Below, one piece after another: positions 1 through 6,431 of a DNA stretch of 6,814 bases. Origin of the DNA: Bacteroides sp. CAG:144 (lineage in GTDB: Bacteria; Bacteroidota; Bacteroidia; Bacteroidales; UBA11471); the NCBI GenBank assembly GCA_000434215.1, contig HF999741.1:36904-43717 (forward strand), read 5' to 3'. Under the pieces are notes generated by a model. The model saw only the letters and a list, made by a program, of their open reading frames with translations. It had not been told where the DNA came from and did not search any database. A program made the position numbers and the translations under genes. The number at the start of each line of letters is the position of its first letter. Position 1 is the stretch's first letter.

Positions 1-702
1 TTGAATGGCATTCTCGATGCCTATTTCGGCAAAATGCCCGAAAAATTCACCTACAAAGGGAAAGAATATACACCCCAATCGTTTGCCGCTTCTCTTCCCA
101 TCAAAATGGAAGACTATGTCGATATTACCTCTTACATGCACCACCCGTTCTATTCGACATTCGTTCTCGAAGTTCCCGATAATTGGTCATGGGGGGAAAG
201 CTACAATGTCCCTATCGACGATATGATGAACATCATCGATAATGCTCTGGAAAACGGCTATACGATTGCGTGGGGCAGCGACGTAAGTGAAAAAGGGTTC
301 AGCCGCACCAAAGCTATCGCCATCGTTCCCGAAGTAGACCTCGAAAGCATGGAGGGAACCGAGGCTTCGCGCTGGGGCGACCTTTCGCCGAGAGAACGCG
401 ATAATATGATCTATAAGTTCGACAAACCCGGCAAGGAAAAGAGTATCACGCAGGAAATGCGCCAAGAGGCTTACGACAATTACGAAACGACCGACGACCA
501 CGGTATGGTCATCATCGGTACGGCCGTAGACCAAAACGGGAATCCCTATTATAAAGTAAAAAATTCATGGGGCGTAACGGCATCGCCTTACGATGGCTAT
601 TACTATTTCTCCCGTCCGTTCGTTGCATACAAAACCATGTCGTATATGGTAAACAAAAATGCCATACCCAAAGATATTCGTAAAAAACTCGGATTGAAAT
701 AA
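1..702 (+). CDS. C1 family cysteine peptidase (bleomycin hydrolase/PepC-like), 5' partial
   Basis: This is the C-terminal 233 codons of a papain-fold cysteine aminopeptidase of the bleomycin hydrolase/PepC group, which trims peptides from the N terminus. The frame is open to the left edge, so the TTG at position 1 is probably an internal codon. Seen directly: a probable catalytic His167 in DDHGM and a probable catalytic Asn188 in KVKNSWG, the usual spacing and context for the C1 His/Asn pair. The tryptophan-rich stretch at 62-64 and the WGSDVSEKGF stretch at 91-100 also suit this family. The nucleophilic Cys and any signal peptide would lie upstream, outside the window, so location (cytoplasm, periplasm or lipoprotein) cannot be judged. 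Family members usually exceed 400 residues, so roughly half is missing. A strong hairpin begins 6 bp after the stop, so it ends its own transcription unit. The family call is firm; the exact subfamily is less so. Confidence 0.85.
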   Translation: MNGILDAYFGKMPEKFTYKGKEYTPQSFAASLPIKMEDYVDITSYMHHPFYSTFVLEVPDNWSWGESYNVPIDDMMNIIDNALENGYTIAWGSDVSEKGFSRTKAIAIVPEVDLESMEGTEASRWGDLSPRERDNMIYKFDKPGKEKSITQEMRQEAYDNYETTDDHGMVIIGTAVDQNGNPYYKVKNSWGVTASPYDGYYYFSRPFVAYKTMSYMVNKNAIPKDIRKKLGLK

Positions 703-707
703 ATCAT

Positions 708-769
708 ATTCTATCGAGAAAAAAGGCTGTACTACGATCTCATAGTACAGCCTTTTTTCTCGATAGAAT
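708..769. terminator. 27-bp perfect hairpin, probable bidirectional terminator
   Basis: Arms 708-734 and 743-769 are perfect reverse complements around an 8-nt loop (cgatctca). The inner core GGCTGTACTA/TAGTACAGCC is flanked by A6 on the left and T6 on the right, so either strand gives a GC-containing stem followed by a U-tract. It starts 6 bp after the peptidase stop codon. The pairing continues a further 11 bp outside the T-tract (attctatcgag/ctcgatagaat), more than a simple terminator needs. Confidence 0.85.
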
Positions 770-1034
770 CCTACAACGATTGTTCTCTACCCATAATATC
801 GGCAGAATAACGCAATAGAGCAGATAATACCACTGCTAAACACAAAACGGAAAAATATAGTCATTCCGAGTATATGCGAGAAATCGTTATCCATTAACAC
901 AGCATAAGATCCCCTCTTGCCTCTCCCCTATTCGGGACAAGAAGATTTGCAAAAGAATCATTCACAAGGAATTTCACTGCATACGTATCGGGCATCTTTG
1001 CATTCGTCCCAGAAAACGAGCAACAACAGTCCAC
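770..1034. other. Gene-poor intergenic spacer
   Basis: This stretch lies between two terminators and holds no recognisable gene, tRNA or repeat. The only item of note is a 35-codon minus-strand ORF at 787-894, starting at an ATG and encoding a hydrophobic peptide with a plausible membrane segment around residues 8-31. It has no clear ribosome binding site or promoter, so I do not call it a gene. A near-match to a Bacteroidota -7 box (CATCTTTG, 993-1000, plus) would read antisense into the neighbouring gene and is not convincing. Confidence 0.6.
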
Positions 1035-1063
1035 AAAAAAACCTCCGCTTTAAGCGGAGGTTT
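1035..1063 (-). terminator. Intrinsic terminator of the serine palmitoyltransferase gene
   Basis: Read on the minus strand, a GC-rich stem (cctccgc pairing with gcggagg, extendable with flanking A/T pairs) is followed by a run of seven U residues (positions 1041 down to 1035). It lies about 20 bp after the stop codon of the minus-strand gene. This is a classic rho-independent terminator and is directional, unlike the hairpin at 708-769. Confidence 0.88.
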
Positions 1064-1084
1064 CCCCATTCTCATGATGTATTA

Positions 1085-2275
1085 TCATTTCAAAATATCG
1101 AGTTTCTTGAAACATTTCTCGATCTTCTCCAATGCAAAATCTACCTGCTCATAGGTGTGTGTTGCCATAAGAGAGAAACGGATAAGGGTATCCTCAGAAG
1201 GTACAGCCGGCGAAACAACGGGATTAACAAAGATTCCCTCTTCGAACAAGTCCCGCGTAACTTGGAACGTCTTGTTATTATCGCGGATAAACAACGGAAT
1301 GATAGGCGTTGTCGTGTTCCCTATCTCACACCCTATGCGACGGAAACCATCAAGGGCGTAATGGGTAACGTCCCACAGATGCTGAATACGTTCGGGTTCA
1401 CTTTCGATAATGTCGAGTGCTGCCGAAACAGCAGCCGTCGATGCTGGTGTAATACTTGCACTGAAAATGTAGGAACGAGAGTTATGCCGCAAATAATTGG
1501 CCGTAACCGAATCGGTAGCAACGAATCCGCCAAGCGAAGCAAATGATTTACTGAAAGTTCCCATGATACAATCGACATCATCGGTTACACCGAAATGATC
1601 GCAAACACCGCGACCTTGACGGCCAAATACTCCAATACCGTGCGCTTCATCGACATATATCGAAGCATTATATTTCTTAGCTAATTCGACAATAGCAGGC
1701 AGATTGGCAACATCGCCTTCCATGCTGAAAACACCATCTACAACAATCAACTTCACTCGATCTTCTTTACAAGATTTAAGTGCTTTTTCGAGGGAAGCCA
1801 TATCGTTATGTTTGAATTTCAACGAATTGGAAAAGCTGAGGCGGCGACCCTCTATGATCGAGGCATGGTCGAGTTCATCCCAGATCAGATAATCCTCACG
1901 ACCAGTAAGGCAAGAAATCACACCCATATTTACCTGAAATCCGGTAGAATATATGATAGCTTCTTCTTTCCCCACAAACCGAGCCAACCTATTTTCGAGC
2001 TCCACATGTATATCAAGAGTTCCATTCAGGAAACGGGAACCAGCACAGCCCGTACCATACTTTCTGATAGCGGAGATTGCAGCCTCTTTTATCTTCGGGT
2101 GGTTGGTCAGTCCCAAATAACTATTCGAACCAAACATTAAAACTTTCTTGCCGTTGATTATCACTTCGGTATCCTGCTCGCTTTCTATTTTACGAAAATA
2201 AGGATACACCCCCAAGGCTTTCGCTTTTTGAGGGGCGTCATATTTAGCAAGTTTCTCCTGTAAAGGCTTCATCAT
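1085..2275 (-). CDS. spt: Serine palmitoyltransferase (PLP-dependent alpha-oxoamine synthase)
   Basis: The enzyme condenses L-serine with a long-chain acyl-CoA (or acyl donor) to 3-ketosphinganine, the first step of sphingolipid synthesis, and acts in the cytoplasm or at the inner membrane face. The 396-residue length is normal for the soluble bacterial enzyme. Visible fold-type I PLP features are the cofactor-stacking His137 (LDHASI), Asp209 and His212 in YVDEAHGIGVFG, and the Schiff-base Lys243 in GTFSKS. GTFSKS, YIFSASI (269-275) and GSRFLNGT (79-86) favour serine palmitoyltransferase over its close relatives Kbl and BioF, which usually read GTLGKA or similar at the lysine. There is no signal peptide. 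Two adjacent ATGs (2275 and 2272) are possible starts; the first is used here. The gene is divergent from the lipid A operon, about 280 bp away, has a candidate promoter at 2360-2367 and its own terminator. No other sphingolipid gene is visible. The family is certain; the substrate is inferred from motifs and the Bacteroidota setting. Confidence 0.88.
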   Translation of the reverse strand: MMKPLQEKLAKYDAPQKAKALGVYPYFRKIESEQDTEVIINGKKVLMFGSNSYLGLTNHPKIKEAAISAIRKYGTGCAGSRFLNGTLDIHVELENRLARFVGKEEAIIYSTGFQVNMGVISCLTGREDYLIWDELDHASIIEGRRLSFSNSLKFKHNDMASLEKALKSCKEDRVKLIVVDGVFSMEGDVANLPAIVELAKKYNASIYVDEAHGIGVFGRQGRGVCDHFGVTDDVDCIMGTFSKSFASLGGFVATDSVTANYLRHNSRSYIFSASITPASTAAVSAALDIIESEPERIQHLWDVTHYALDGFRRIGCEIGNTTTPIIPLFIRDNNKTFQVTRDLFEEGIFVNPVVSPAVPSEDTLIRFSLMATHTYEQVDFALEKIEKCFKKLDILK

Positions 2276-2359
2276 ATTTATATATTAATTATCTTGTTTA
2301 ATTTTTCCGTCTATTGGTTTTATTCTTTCCTAAGAAAGGTTTTCTATTGTAAAATCATA

Positions 2360-2367
2360 CAAAAGTA
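2360..2367 (-). promoter_or_regulatory. Candidate Bacteroidota -7 box for the serine palmitoyltransferase gene
   Basis: The minus strand reads TACTTTTG, an exact match to the Bacteroidota primary sigma factor -7 consensus TAnnTTTG. It lies about 85 bp upstream of the start codon, implying a leader of roughly 75-80 nt. No TTTG is seen at the expected -33 spacing, so the call rests on the -7 box and its position. Confidence 0.4.
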
Positions 2368-2474
2368 ATTATTTTATTTGAGAAATCGTCTATATTATAT
2401 ACTTTTATTTATATAAAAAGACAAATCGTTATACTATGAGACCGGGGTAAGAAAAAGCAATGAAAATATGGTTA

Positions 2475-2493
2475 GAGATTATTTCTTAATCTC
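2475..2493. promoter_or_regulatory. 19-bp palindrome, possible operator upstream of lpxD
   Basis: GAGATTATTTCTTAATCTC is a perfect inverted repeat with 7-bp arms (2475-2481 and 2487-2493) and a 5-nt centre. It lies 14 bp before the candidate lpxD -7 box and covers where the -33 element would sit. A run of A residues follows on the plus strand, so it is not a plus-strand terminator. An operator is the simplest reading; no regulator is identified. Confidence 0.35.
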
Positions 2494-2506
2494 AAAAAAA
2501 AATGCG

Positions 2507-2513
2507 TACTTTG
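2507..2513 (+). promoter_or_regulatory. Candidate promoter of the lpxD operon
   Basis: TACTTTG resembles the Bacteroidota -7 element TAnnTTTG but is one base short between TA and TTTG. TTTC at 2482-2485, 21 bp upstream, could be a degenerate -33 TTTG. Transcription would start near 2520 and give a leader of about 40 nt, A-rich and without a Shine-Dalgarno sequence. The assignment is tentative because of the spacing mismatch. Confidence 0.35.
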
Positions 2514-2556
2514 TCGATTTTAGAAGAAGACCGAACGATAAAAAATAAAATAACTT

Positions 2557-3597
2557 ATGGAATTTTCGGCAAAAGACATCGCCCATTTCCTAAACGGAAA
2601 AATTATCGGGGACGAAAATGTAAAAGTAAACAATCTGTCTAAAATAGAAGAAGGAAAAGCCGGGACATTGACATTTCTCGCCAATCCAAAATACACCCCC
2701 TACATATATACAACACAAGCCAGCATCGTATTGGTAAACAAAGGCTTCGTTCCCGAGAACGAAATAAAAGCCACACTTATCGAAGTAGACGATGCATACT
2801 CCTGCCTTGCCATGTTGCTGAACATGGTCAATCAGGCTCGTCCCGAGAAAAAAGGTATCGAAGACGGAGCTCATGTTGCAGCGTCGGCCGTACTTCCCGA
2901 GTCTATATACATAGGAGCCTTTGCATATATCGGAGAAAATGCAGTCCTCGGCGAAGGGTGTAAAATCTATCCACAAGCCTATATCGGCGACAATGTAAAA
3001 ATAGGGATGGGAACTATCATCTATCCGGGAGTAAAAATATATCACGATTGCGTGATAGGCAATAACTGCATCGTACATGCAGGAACCGTTATCGGTGCCG
3101 ATGGGTTCGGATTTGCCCCGCACAACGGTTCTTACGTGAAAATAGCGCAAATAGGGAATGTCATTCTCGAAGACCATGTCGAGATCGGAGCCAATACAAC
3201 CATCGACCGGGCCACTATGGGATCGACCGTCATACGTCAAGGTGTAAAACTCGACAACCTCATACAAGTAGCCCACAACGTAGAAATAGGCGAGAATACC
3301 GTAATGGCTGCCCAATGCGGCATCGCCGGCTCTACAAAAGTAGGCAGCCATTGCATGATGGGCGGACAAGTGGGAATAGCCGGGCACATCACCATCGGAG
3401 ACCACGTGAACATCGGTGCCCAATCGGGTATTCCCAATCATGTTGATTCGGACTGTAACCTGTTGGGTACTCCGGCCATGCCTGCCCGAGACTATGCCCG
3501 GGCATCGGTATTGATACGGAAATTGCCCGAGTTGAACCAGACCGTGAGACAACTGCAAAAAGAGATAGAAACACTAAAACGAAAGTTGGGCGAATAA
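2557..3597 (+). CDS. lpxD: UDP-3-O-(3-hydroxyacyl)glucosamine N-acyltransferase LpxD
   Basis: LpxD transfers a 3-hydroxyacyl chain from acyl-ACP to the 2-amino group of UDP-3-O-acylglucosamine, the third lipid A step, in the cytoplasm. Residues 1 to about 100 form the uridine-binding N-terminal domain (including [12 protein letters not shown] at 35-46). About 105-300 are hexapeptide repeats of a left-handed beta-helix ([18 protein letters not shown] and similar). About 305-346 form a C-terminal helical tail. The catalytic histidine is His240 in VAHNVEIG, with His277 in IAGHITIG as the second conserved histidine, matching E. coli His239 and His276. GADGFGFAP at 180-188 is a strong LpxD signature. 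The 346-residue length is standard. The start gives the expected [12 protein letters not shown] opening; no Shine-Dalgarno is present, as is usual in this phylum. It is the first gene of the operon, 34 bp before lpxC-fabZ. Confidence 0.96.
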   Translation: MEFSAKDIAHFLNGKIIGDENVKVNNLSKIEEGKAGTLTFLANPKYTPYIYTTQASIVLVNKGFVPENEIKATLIEVDDAYSCLAMLLNMVNQARPEKKGIEDGAHVAASAVLPESIYIGAFAYIGENAVLGEGCKIYPQAYIGDNVKIGMGTIIYPGVKIYHDCVIGNNCIVHAGTVIGADGFGFAPHNGSYVKIAQIGNVILEDHVEIGANTTIDRATMGSTVIRQGVKLDNLIQVAHNVEIGENTVMAAQCGIAGSTKVGSHCMMGGQVGIAGHITIGDHVNIGAQSGIPNHVDSDCNLLGTPAMPARDYARASVLIRKLPELNQTVRQLQKEIETLKRKLGE

Positions 3598-3623
3598 AAC
3601 TCCTTCAAAGCGCCCCTAACAAT

Positions 3624-3629
3624 AAGGAG
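3624..3629 (+). promoter_or_regulatory. Shine-Dalgarno AAGGAG before lpxC-fabZ; bears on start choice
   Basis: AAGGAG lies only 2 nt before the first ATG (3632) but 8 nt before the second in-frame ATG (3638). Normal spacing therefore favours 3638, which would remove two residues and give a protein starting MKQQTLK. A clear Shine-Dalgarno is unusual for Bacteroidota; none is seen before lpxD, lpxA or the last gene. Confidence 0.6.
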
Positions 3630-3631
3630 AT

Positions 3632-5020
3632 ATGGAAATGAAACAACAAACACTGAAAAGTAGCTTTACCTTGCAAGGCAAAGGTCTGCATACGGGTCTC
3701 GACATCGAAATCACGTTCCTGCCGGCTCCCGAAAATCACGGTTACAAAATACAACGTGTCGACCTCGACGGACAACCCGTGCTCGACGCTGTCGCCGAAA
3801 ACGTAATCAATACCCAACGCGGAACCGTACTGGGAAAAAACGACATAACGGTAAGTACCATAGAACACGCTATGGCCGCCCTCTACGCTTCGGAAATCGA
3901 TAACTGCCTGATACAGGTCAATGCTCCCGAATTTCCCATACTCGACGGAAGTGCTCAAATATATGTTGAAAACATCATGCGAGTCGGCATCGAGGAACAA
4001 TCGGCCGAAAAAGATTACTACATCATTCGCAATAAAGTAGAAATCACCGACGAGGAAAGCGGCTCTTCAATCATCGCCTTACCCGACGACCATTTCAGCA
4101 TAAGTACGATGGTGCTTTTCAACTCTCCTATCCTCAATTACCAGTATGCCTGTCTCGAAGATATGAAGAGTTTCTCCGAAGAGATCGCTGCCGCCCGCAC
4201 ATTCGTTTTTGTAAAGGAAATCGAACCTTTGTTGAAAAACAACCTCATCAAAGGCGGAGACCTCGATAACGCCATTGTCATTTACGACCACAAAATGGAA
4301 CAGTCCGAGTTTGACCGTATAGCCGATCTCGTAGGAGTTTCCCACAAAAACGCCGATGAATTGGGCTTCATCAACAACCGCCCTCTTGTGTTCAATAACG
4401 AGCCGGCACGCCATAAACTGCTCGATATTCTCGGTGATATAGCCCTTATCGGGAAACCCATCAAAGGCCGCATCATAGCAACACGCCCCGGCCATAAAAT
4501 CAACAATCTCTTTGCACGCGCCATACGCAAAGAGGTAAAACGGCAGGAAATACAAGTCCCGTTCTACGACCCCAACAAGGAGCCGGTCATGGACGTGAAT
4601 CGCATCAAAGGCCTGCTACCTCACCGCTACCCGATGTTGCTCGTCGACAAAATTATAGAAATCGGGAAAAATCACATCGTAGGAATTAAAAACTTCACCA
4701 GCAACGAGCCGTTCTTTCAAGGACATTTCCCCCAAGAGCCCGTCGTTCCCGGTGTCCTGCTCATCGAGGCAATGGCCCAGACCGGCGGTTTGCTTACCCT
4801 CAATACGGTAGAAGATCCGTCCAGCTACTCGACCTATTTCATGAAAATAGATAATGTAAAATTCCGCCAGAAAGTCGTACCCGGCGACACCGCCATATTC
4901 CACGTATCGTTCATGACCGAGATGCGGCGAGGTTGTGCATATATGAAAGGGTATGTATTTGTCGGCGATAAAATCACTACCGAGGCCGAATTTATGGCAC
5001 AAATCACAAAAAACAAATAA
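3632..5020 (+). CDS. lpxC-fabZ: Bifunctional LpxC deacetylase / FabZ 3-hydroxyacyl-ACP dehydratase
   Basis: Two cytoplasmic enzymes are fused. The N-terminal LpxC domain (about 1-305) is the zinc deacetylase of UDP-3-O-acyl-GlcNAc, the committed lipid A step. Visible residues are Glu78-His79 in STIEHA, Thr190 in AARTF, His261, Lys262, Asp265 and Asp269 in RHKLLDILGD, and His288 in RPGHKINN, matching E. coli His79, Thr191, His238, Lys239, Asp242, Asp246 and His265. His79, His261 and Asp265 are the zinc ligands. The C-terminal FabZ domain (about 320-462) dehydrates 3-hydroxyacyl-ACP in fatty acid elongation: LLPHRYPMLLVDK at 328-340, catalytic His365 in FQGHFP and Glu379 in LLIEAMAQ, with the usual 14-residue spacing. 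The linker is short (about 305-319). This fusion is known from Bacteroidota. The true start may be 3638, two codons in, by Shine-Dalgarno spacing. An ATG at 4589 with an upstream AAGGAG lies exactly at the FabZ boundary. The gap to lpxA is 23 bp. Confidence 0.96.
   Translation: MEMKQQTLKSSFTLQGKGLHTGLDIEITFLPAPENHGYKIQRVDLDGQPVLDAVAENVINTQRGTVLGKNDITVSTIEHAMAALYASEIDNCLIQVNAPEFPILDGSAQIYVENIMRVGIEEQSAEKDYYIIRNKVEITDEESGSSIIALPDDHFSISTMVLFNSPILNYQYACLEDMKSFSEEIAAARTFVFVKEIEPLLKNNLIKGGDLDNAIVIYDHKMEQSEFDRIADLVGVSHKNADELGFINNRPLVFNNEPARHKLLDILGDIALIGKPIKGRIIATRPGHKINNLFARAIRKEVKRQEIQVPFYDPNKEPVMDVNRIKGLLPHRYPMLLVDKIIEIGKNHIVGIKNFTSNEPFFQGHFPQEPVVPGVLLIEAMAQTGGLLTLNTVEDPSSYSTYFMKIDNVKFRQKVVPGDTAIFHVSFMTEMRRGCAYMKGYVFVGDKITTEAEFMAQITKNK
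4577..4582 (+). promoter_or_regulatory. Possible internal ribosome binding site for the FabZ domain
   Basis: AAGGAG (the codons for Lys316-Glu317) lies 6 nt before an in-frame ATG at 4589 (Met320), exactly where a stand-alone FabZ would begin (MDVNRIKGLLPHRYP). Translation from here would give a 143-residue protein, the normal FabZ length. The hexamer is the same as the one preceding lpxC. It may instead simply be two codons under protein-level constraint; use in vivo is untested. Confidence 0.3.
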
Positions 5021-5043
5021 AGACCTAACCTTATTATTATCTC

Positions 5044-5820
5044 ATGCAGCACCCATTATCATATGTAAATCCCGATGCACAAATCGGTAAAGACGTAGAA
5101 ATAGGGCCGTTTGTTACTATTGACAAAAATGTCGTCATCGGCGACGGAACCCGTATTATGTCAAATGCGACCATTCTCGAAGGCGCCCGTATCGGTAAAA
5201 ATTGCACCATCTTCCCGGGAGCCGTCGTTTCGGCCATTCCACAAGATCTCAAATTCAAGGGAGAAGAAACAACTGCCGAAATAGGAGACAACACCACCCT
5301 GCGCGAATATGTAACTGTAAACCGTGGAACCGCATCGAAAGGGAAAACCGTTATCGGGAATAACTGCCTGCTCATGGCTTACGTACATATCGCCCACGAT
5401 TGCAAACTGGGCAATAACATCATTATCTCCAATGCGTCTCAAATAGCCGGAGAGGTCGTCATCGACGACTTCGCTATTCTCAGCGGAGGAGTATTGTGCC
5501 ATCAATTCTCCCATATAGGCAGCCATGTCATGATACAGGGCGGTTCCCAAATCAATAAAGATATTCCGCCCTTTATCAAAGTGGGGCATACCCCTATCGC
5601 TTTCGCCGGCATCAACACCGTAGGTCTTCGCCGTCGTAATTTCAGCGACGAAGCCGTCGCCCTCATACAAGAGGTATATCGATGCATCTACATGGCCGGT
5701 ATGAATACGAGCGATGCACTCAAATATATCGAAGACAATATTCCCGCCACTCCCGAACGCGATGAAATCGTGCGCTTTGTCCGTAATTCCGAAAGGGGTA
5801 TCGTGCGGGGTATCAAATAA
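5044..5820 (+). CDS. lpxA: UDP-N-acetylglucosamine O-acyltransferase LpxA
   Basis: LpxA attaches a 3-hydroxyacyl chain from acyl-ACP to the 3-OH of UDP-GlcNAc, the first lipid A step; it is a cytoplasmic trimer. Residues about 7-185 are hexapeptide repeats of a left-handed beta-helix (IGKDVE, IGPFVT, IGDGTR, IGKNCT), and about 190-258 form the C-terminal helical domain starting at the conserved NTVGLRRRNF. The catalytic base is His118 in AYVHIAHDC (E. coli His125). His115, His153 (CHQF) and His161 match E. coli His122, His160 and His168. The position of E. coli His144 is Glu137 (IAGEV). The acyl-chain 'ruler' position (E. coli Gly173) is Gly166, which does not suggest restriction to short chains. 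The 258-residue length is normal. No Shine-Dalgarno precedes the ATG. The gene sits 23 bp after lpxC-fabZ and 32 bp before the next gene, so co-transcription is very likely. Confidence 0.96.
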   Translation: MQHPLSYVNPDAQIGKDVEIGPFVTIDKNVVIGDGTRIMSNATILEGARIGKNCTIFPGAVVSAIPQDLKFKGEETTAEIGDNTTLREYVTVNRGTASKGKTVIGNNCLLMAYVHIAHDCKLGNNIIISNASQIAGEVVIDDFAILSGGVLCHQFSHIGSHVMIQGGSQINKDIPPFIKVGHTPIAFAGINTVGLRRRNFSDEAVALIQEVYRCIYMAGMNTSDALKYIEDNIPATPERDEIVRFVRNSERGIVRGIK

Positions 5821-5852
5821 AATTTTGTGTATAACTAAGCAACGTAAGAATC

Positions 5853-6404
5853 ATGGTTTATAAATTTCTGATCCTCTCCGACGAAGTCGATCATTTTGCC
5901 CGGGAAATAGAGATTGATTCCGAAGCGACATTTCTCGAATTGAATGACGCCATACTCGAATCGGTCGGTTATGCCAAAGATCAGCTGACTTCATTCTTCA
6001 TCTGTGAAGACAACTGGGAGAAAAAAATCGAAGTTACGCTGATGGATATGGAAACCGGCTACGACGAAGACTCATGGGTCATGGGAGAAACCCGTCTGAG
6101 CGAATTGCTCGAAGACGAAAAACAACGCATGCTTTTCGTCTTCGACAATATGACCGAACGCGCATTCTTCATCGAACTGCGGGAAATCATTACCGGTAAA
6201 AACCTGAAAAAAGCGGTCTGTACCCAATCAATGGGCAATCCCCCCGCACAAACCGTAGATTTTGAAGAAATGGAGAAAACCATCAAAAACAATGATCTTG
6301 GCATCGACGAGGATTTTTACGGGAATGATGACTACGACCCGTCGGAACTCGATACCGAAGGTTTCGACGATCTCGACATGAGCGAAGAAGATACGAGATT
6401 CTAA
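5853..6404 (+). CDS. Acidic pRiA4b ORF-3-like (IS1096 passenger TnpR-type) protein, function unknown
   Basis: I recognise a weak likeness to the plasmid pRiA4b ORF-3 family, often labelled 'IS1096 element passenger TnpR', whose function is not established. Residues about 16-50 (REIEIDSEATFLELNDAIL to LTSFFI) resemble the family's opening pattern of a beta strand, a 'TFxxLHxxI' helix and a conserved aromatic stretch. LFVFDNM at 94-100 falls where other members carry a Tyr-Asp-Gly-Asp-x-Trp motif, but the Gly, second Asp and Trp are missing. AVCTQSMGNPPAQ at 121-133 falls where the family has its Cys/Gly/Pro-rich stretch. The last 36 residues hold 16 Asp/Glu and one basic residue, probably a disordered acidic tail. 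There is no signal peptide or membrane segment. Nothing around it suggests a transposon, so the transposon-derived name should not be taken as function. It follows lpxA by 32 bp with no terminator between, and is probably the last gene of the operon. The ATG at 5853 is the natural start; no Shine-Dalgarno is seen. Confidence 0.75.
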   Translation: MVYKFLILSDEVDHFAREIEIDSEATFLELNDAILESVGYAKDQLTSFFICEDNWEKKIEVTLMDMETGYDEDSWVMGETRLSELLEDEKQRMLFVFDNMTERAFFIELREIITGKNLKKAVCTQSMGNPPAQTVDFEEMEKTIKNNDLGIDEDFYGNDDYDPSELDTEGFDDLDMSEEDTRF

Positions 6405-6431
6405 ACGAACTTAATAAACTCTCTTTCATTC

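Noticed and set aside
993..1000. CATCTTTG as a plus-strand promoter box
   Set aside because: One mismatch to TAnnTTTG, and it would direct transcription straight into an opposing terminator and the antisense strand of a gene.
917..1546. 209-codon plus-strand ORF overlapping the 3' end of the serine palmitoyltransferase gene
   Set aside because: It lies mostly antisense to a gene with full family motifs, spans that gene's terminator, and its translation shows no recognisable domain.
2590..3558. 322-codon minus-strand ORF across lpxD
   Set aside because: It is a shadow of lpxD. The translation is rich in Tyr, Cys and His runs typical of reverse-frame reading and has no known motif.
5853..6404. 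Transposon passenger gene or resolvase, as the family name implies
   Set aside because: No transposase, terminal inverted repeats or target duplications flank it, and it does not resemble a resolvase; the name is historical.
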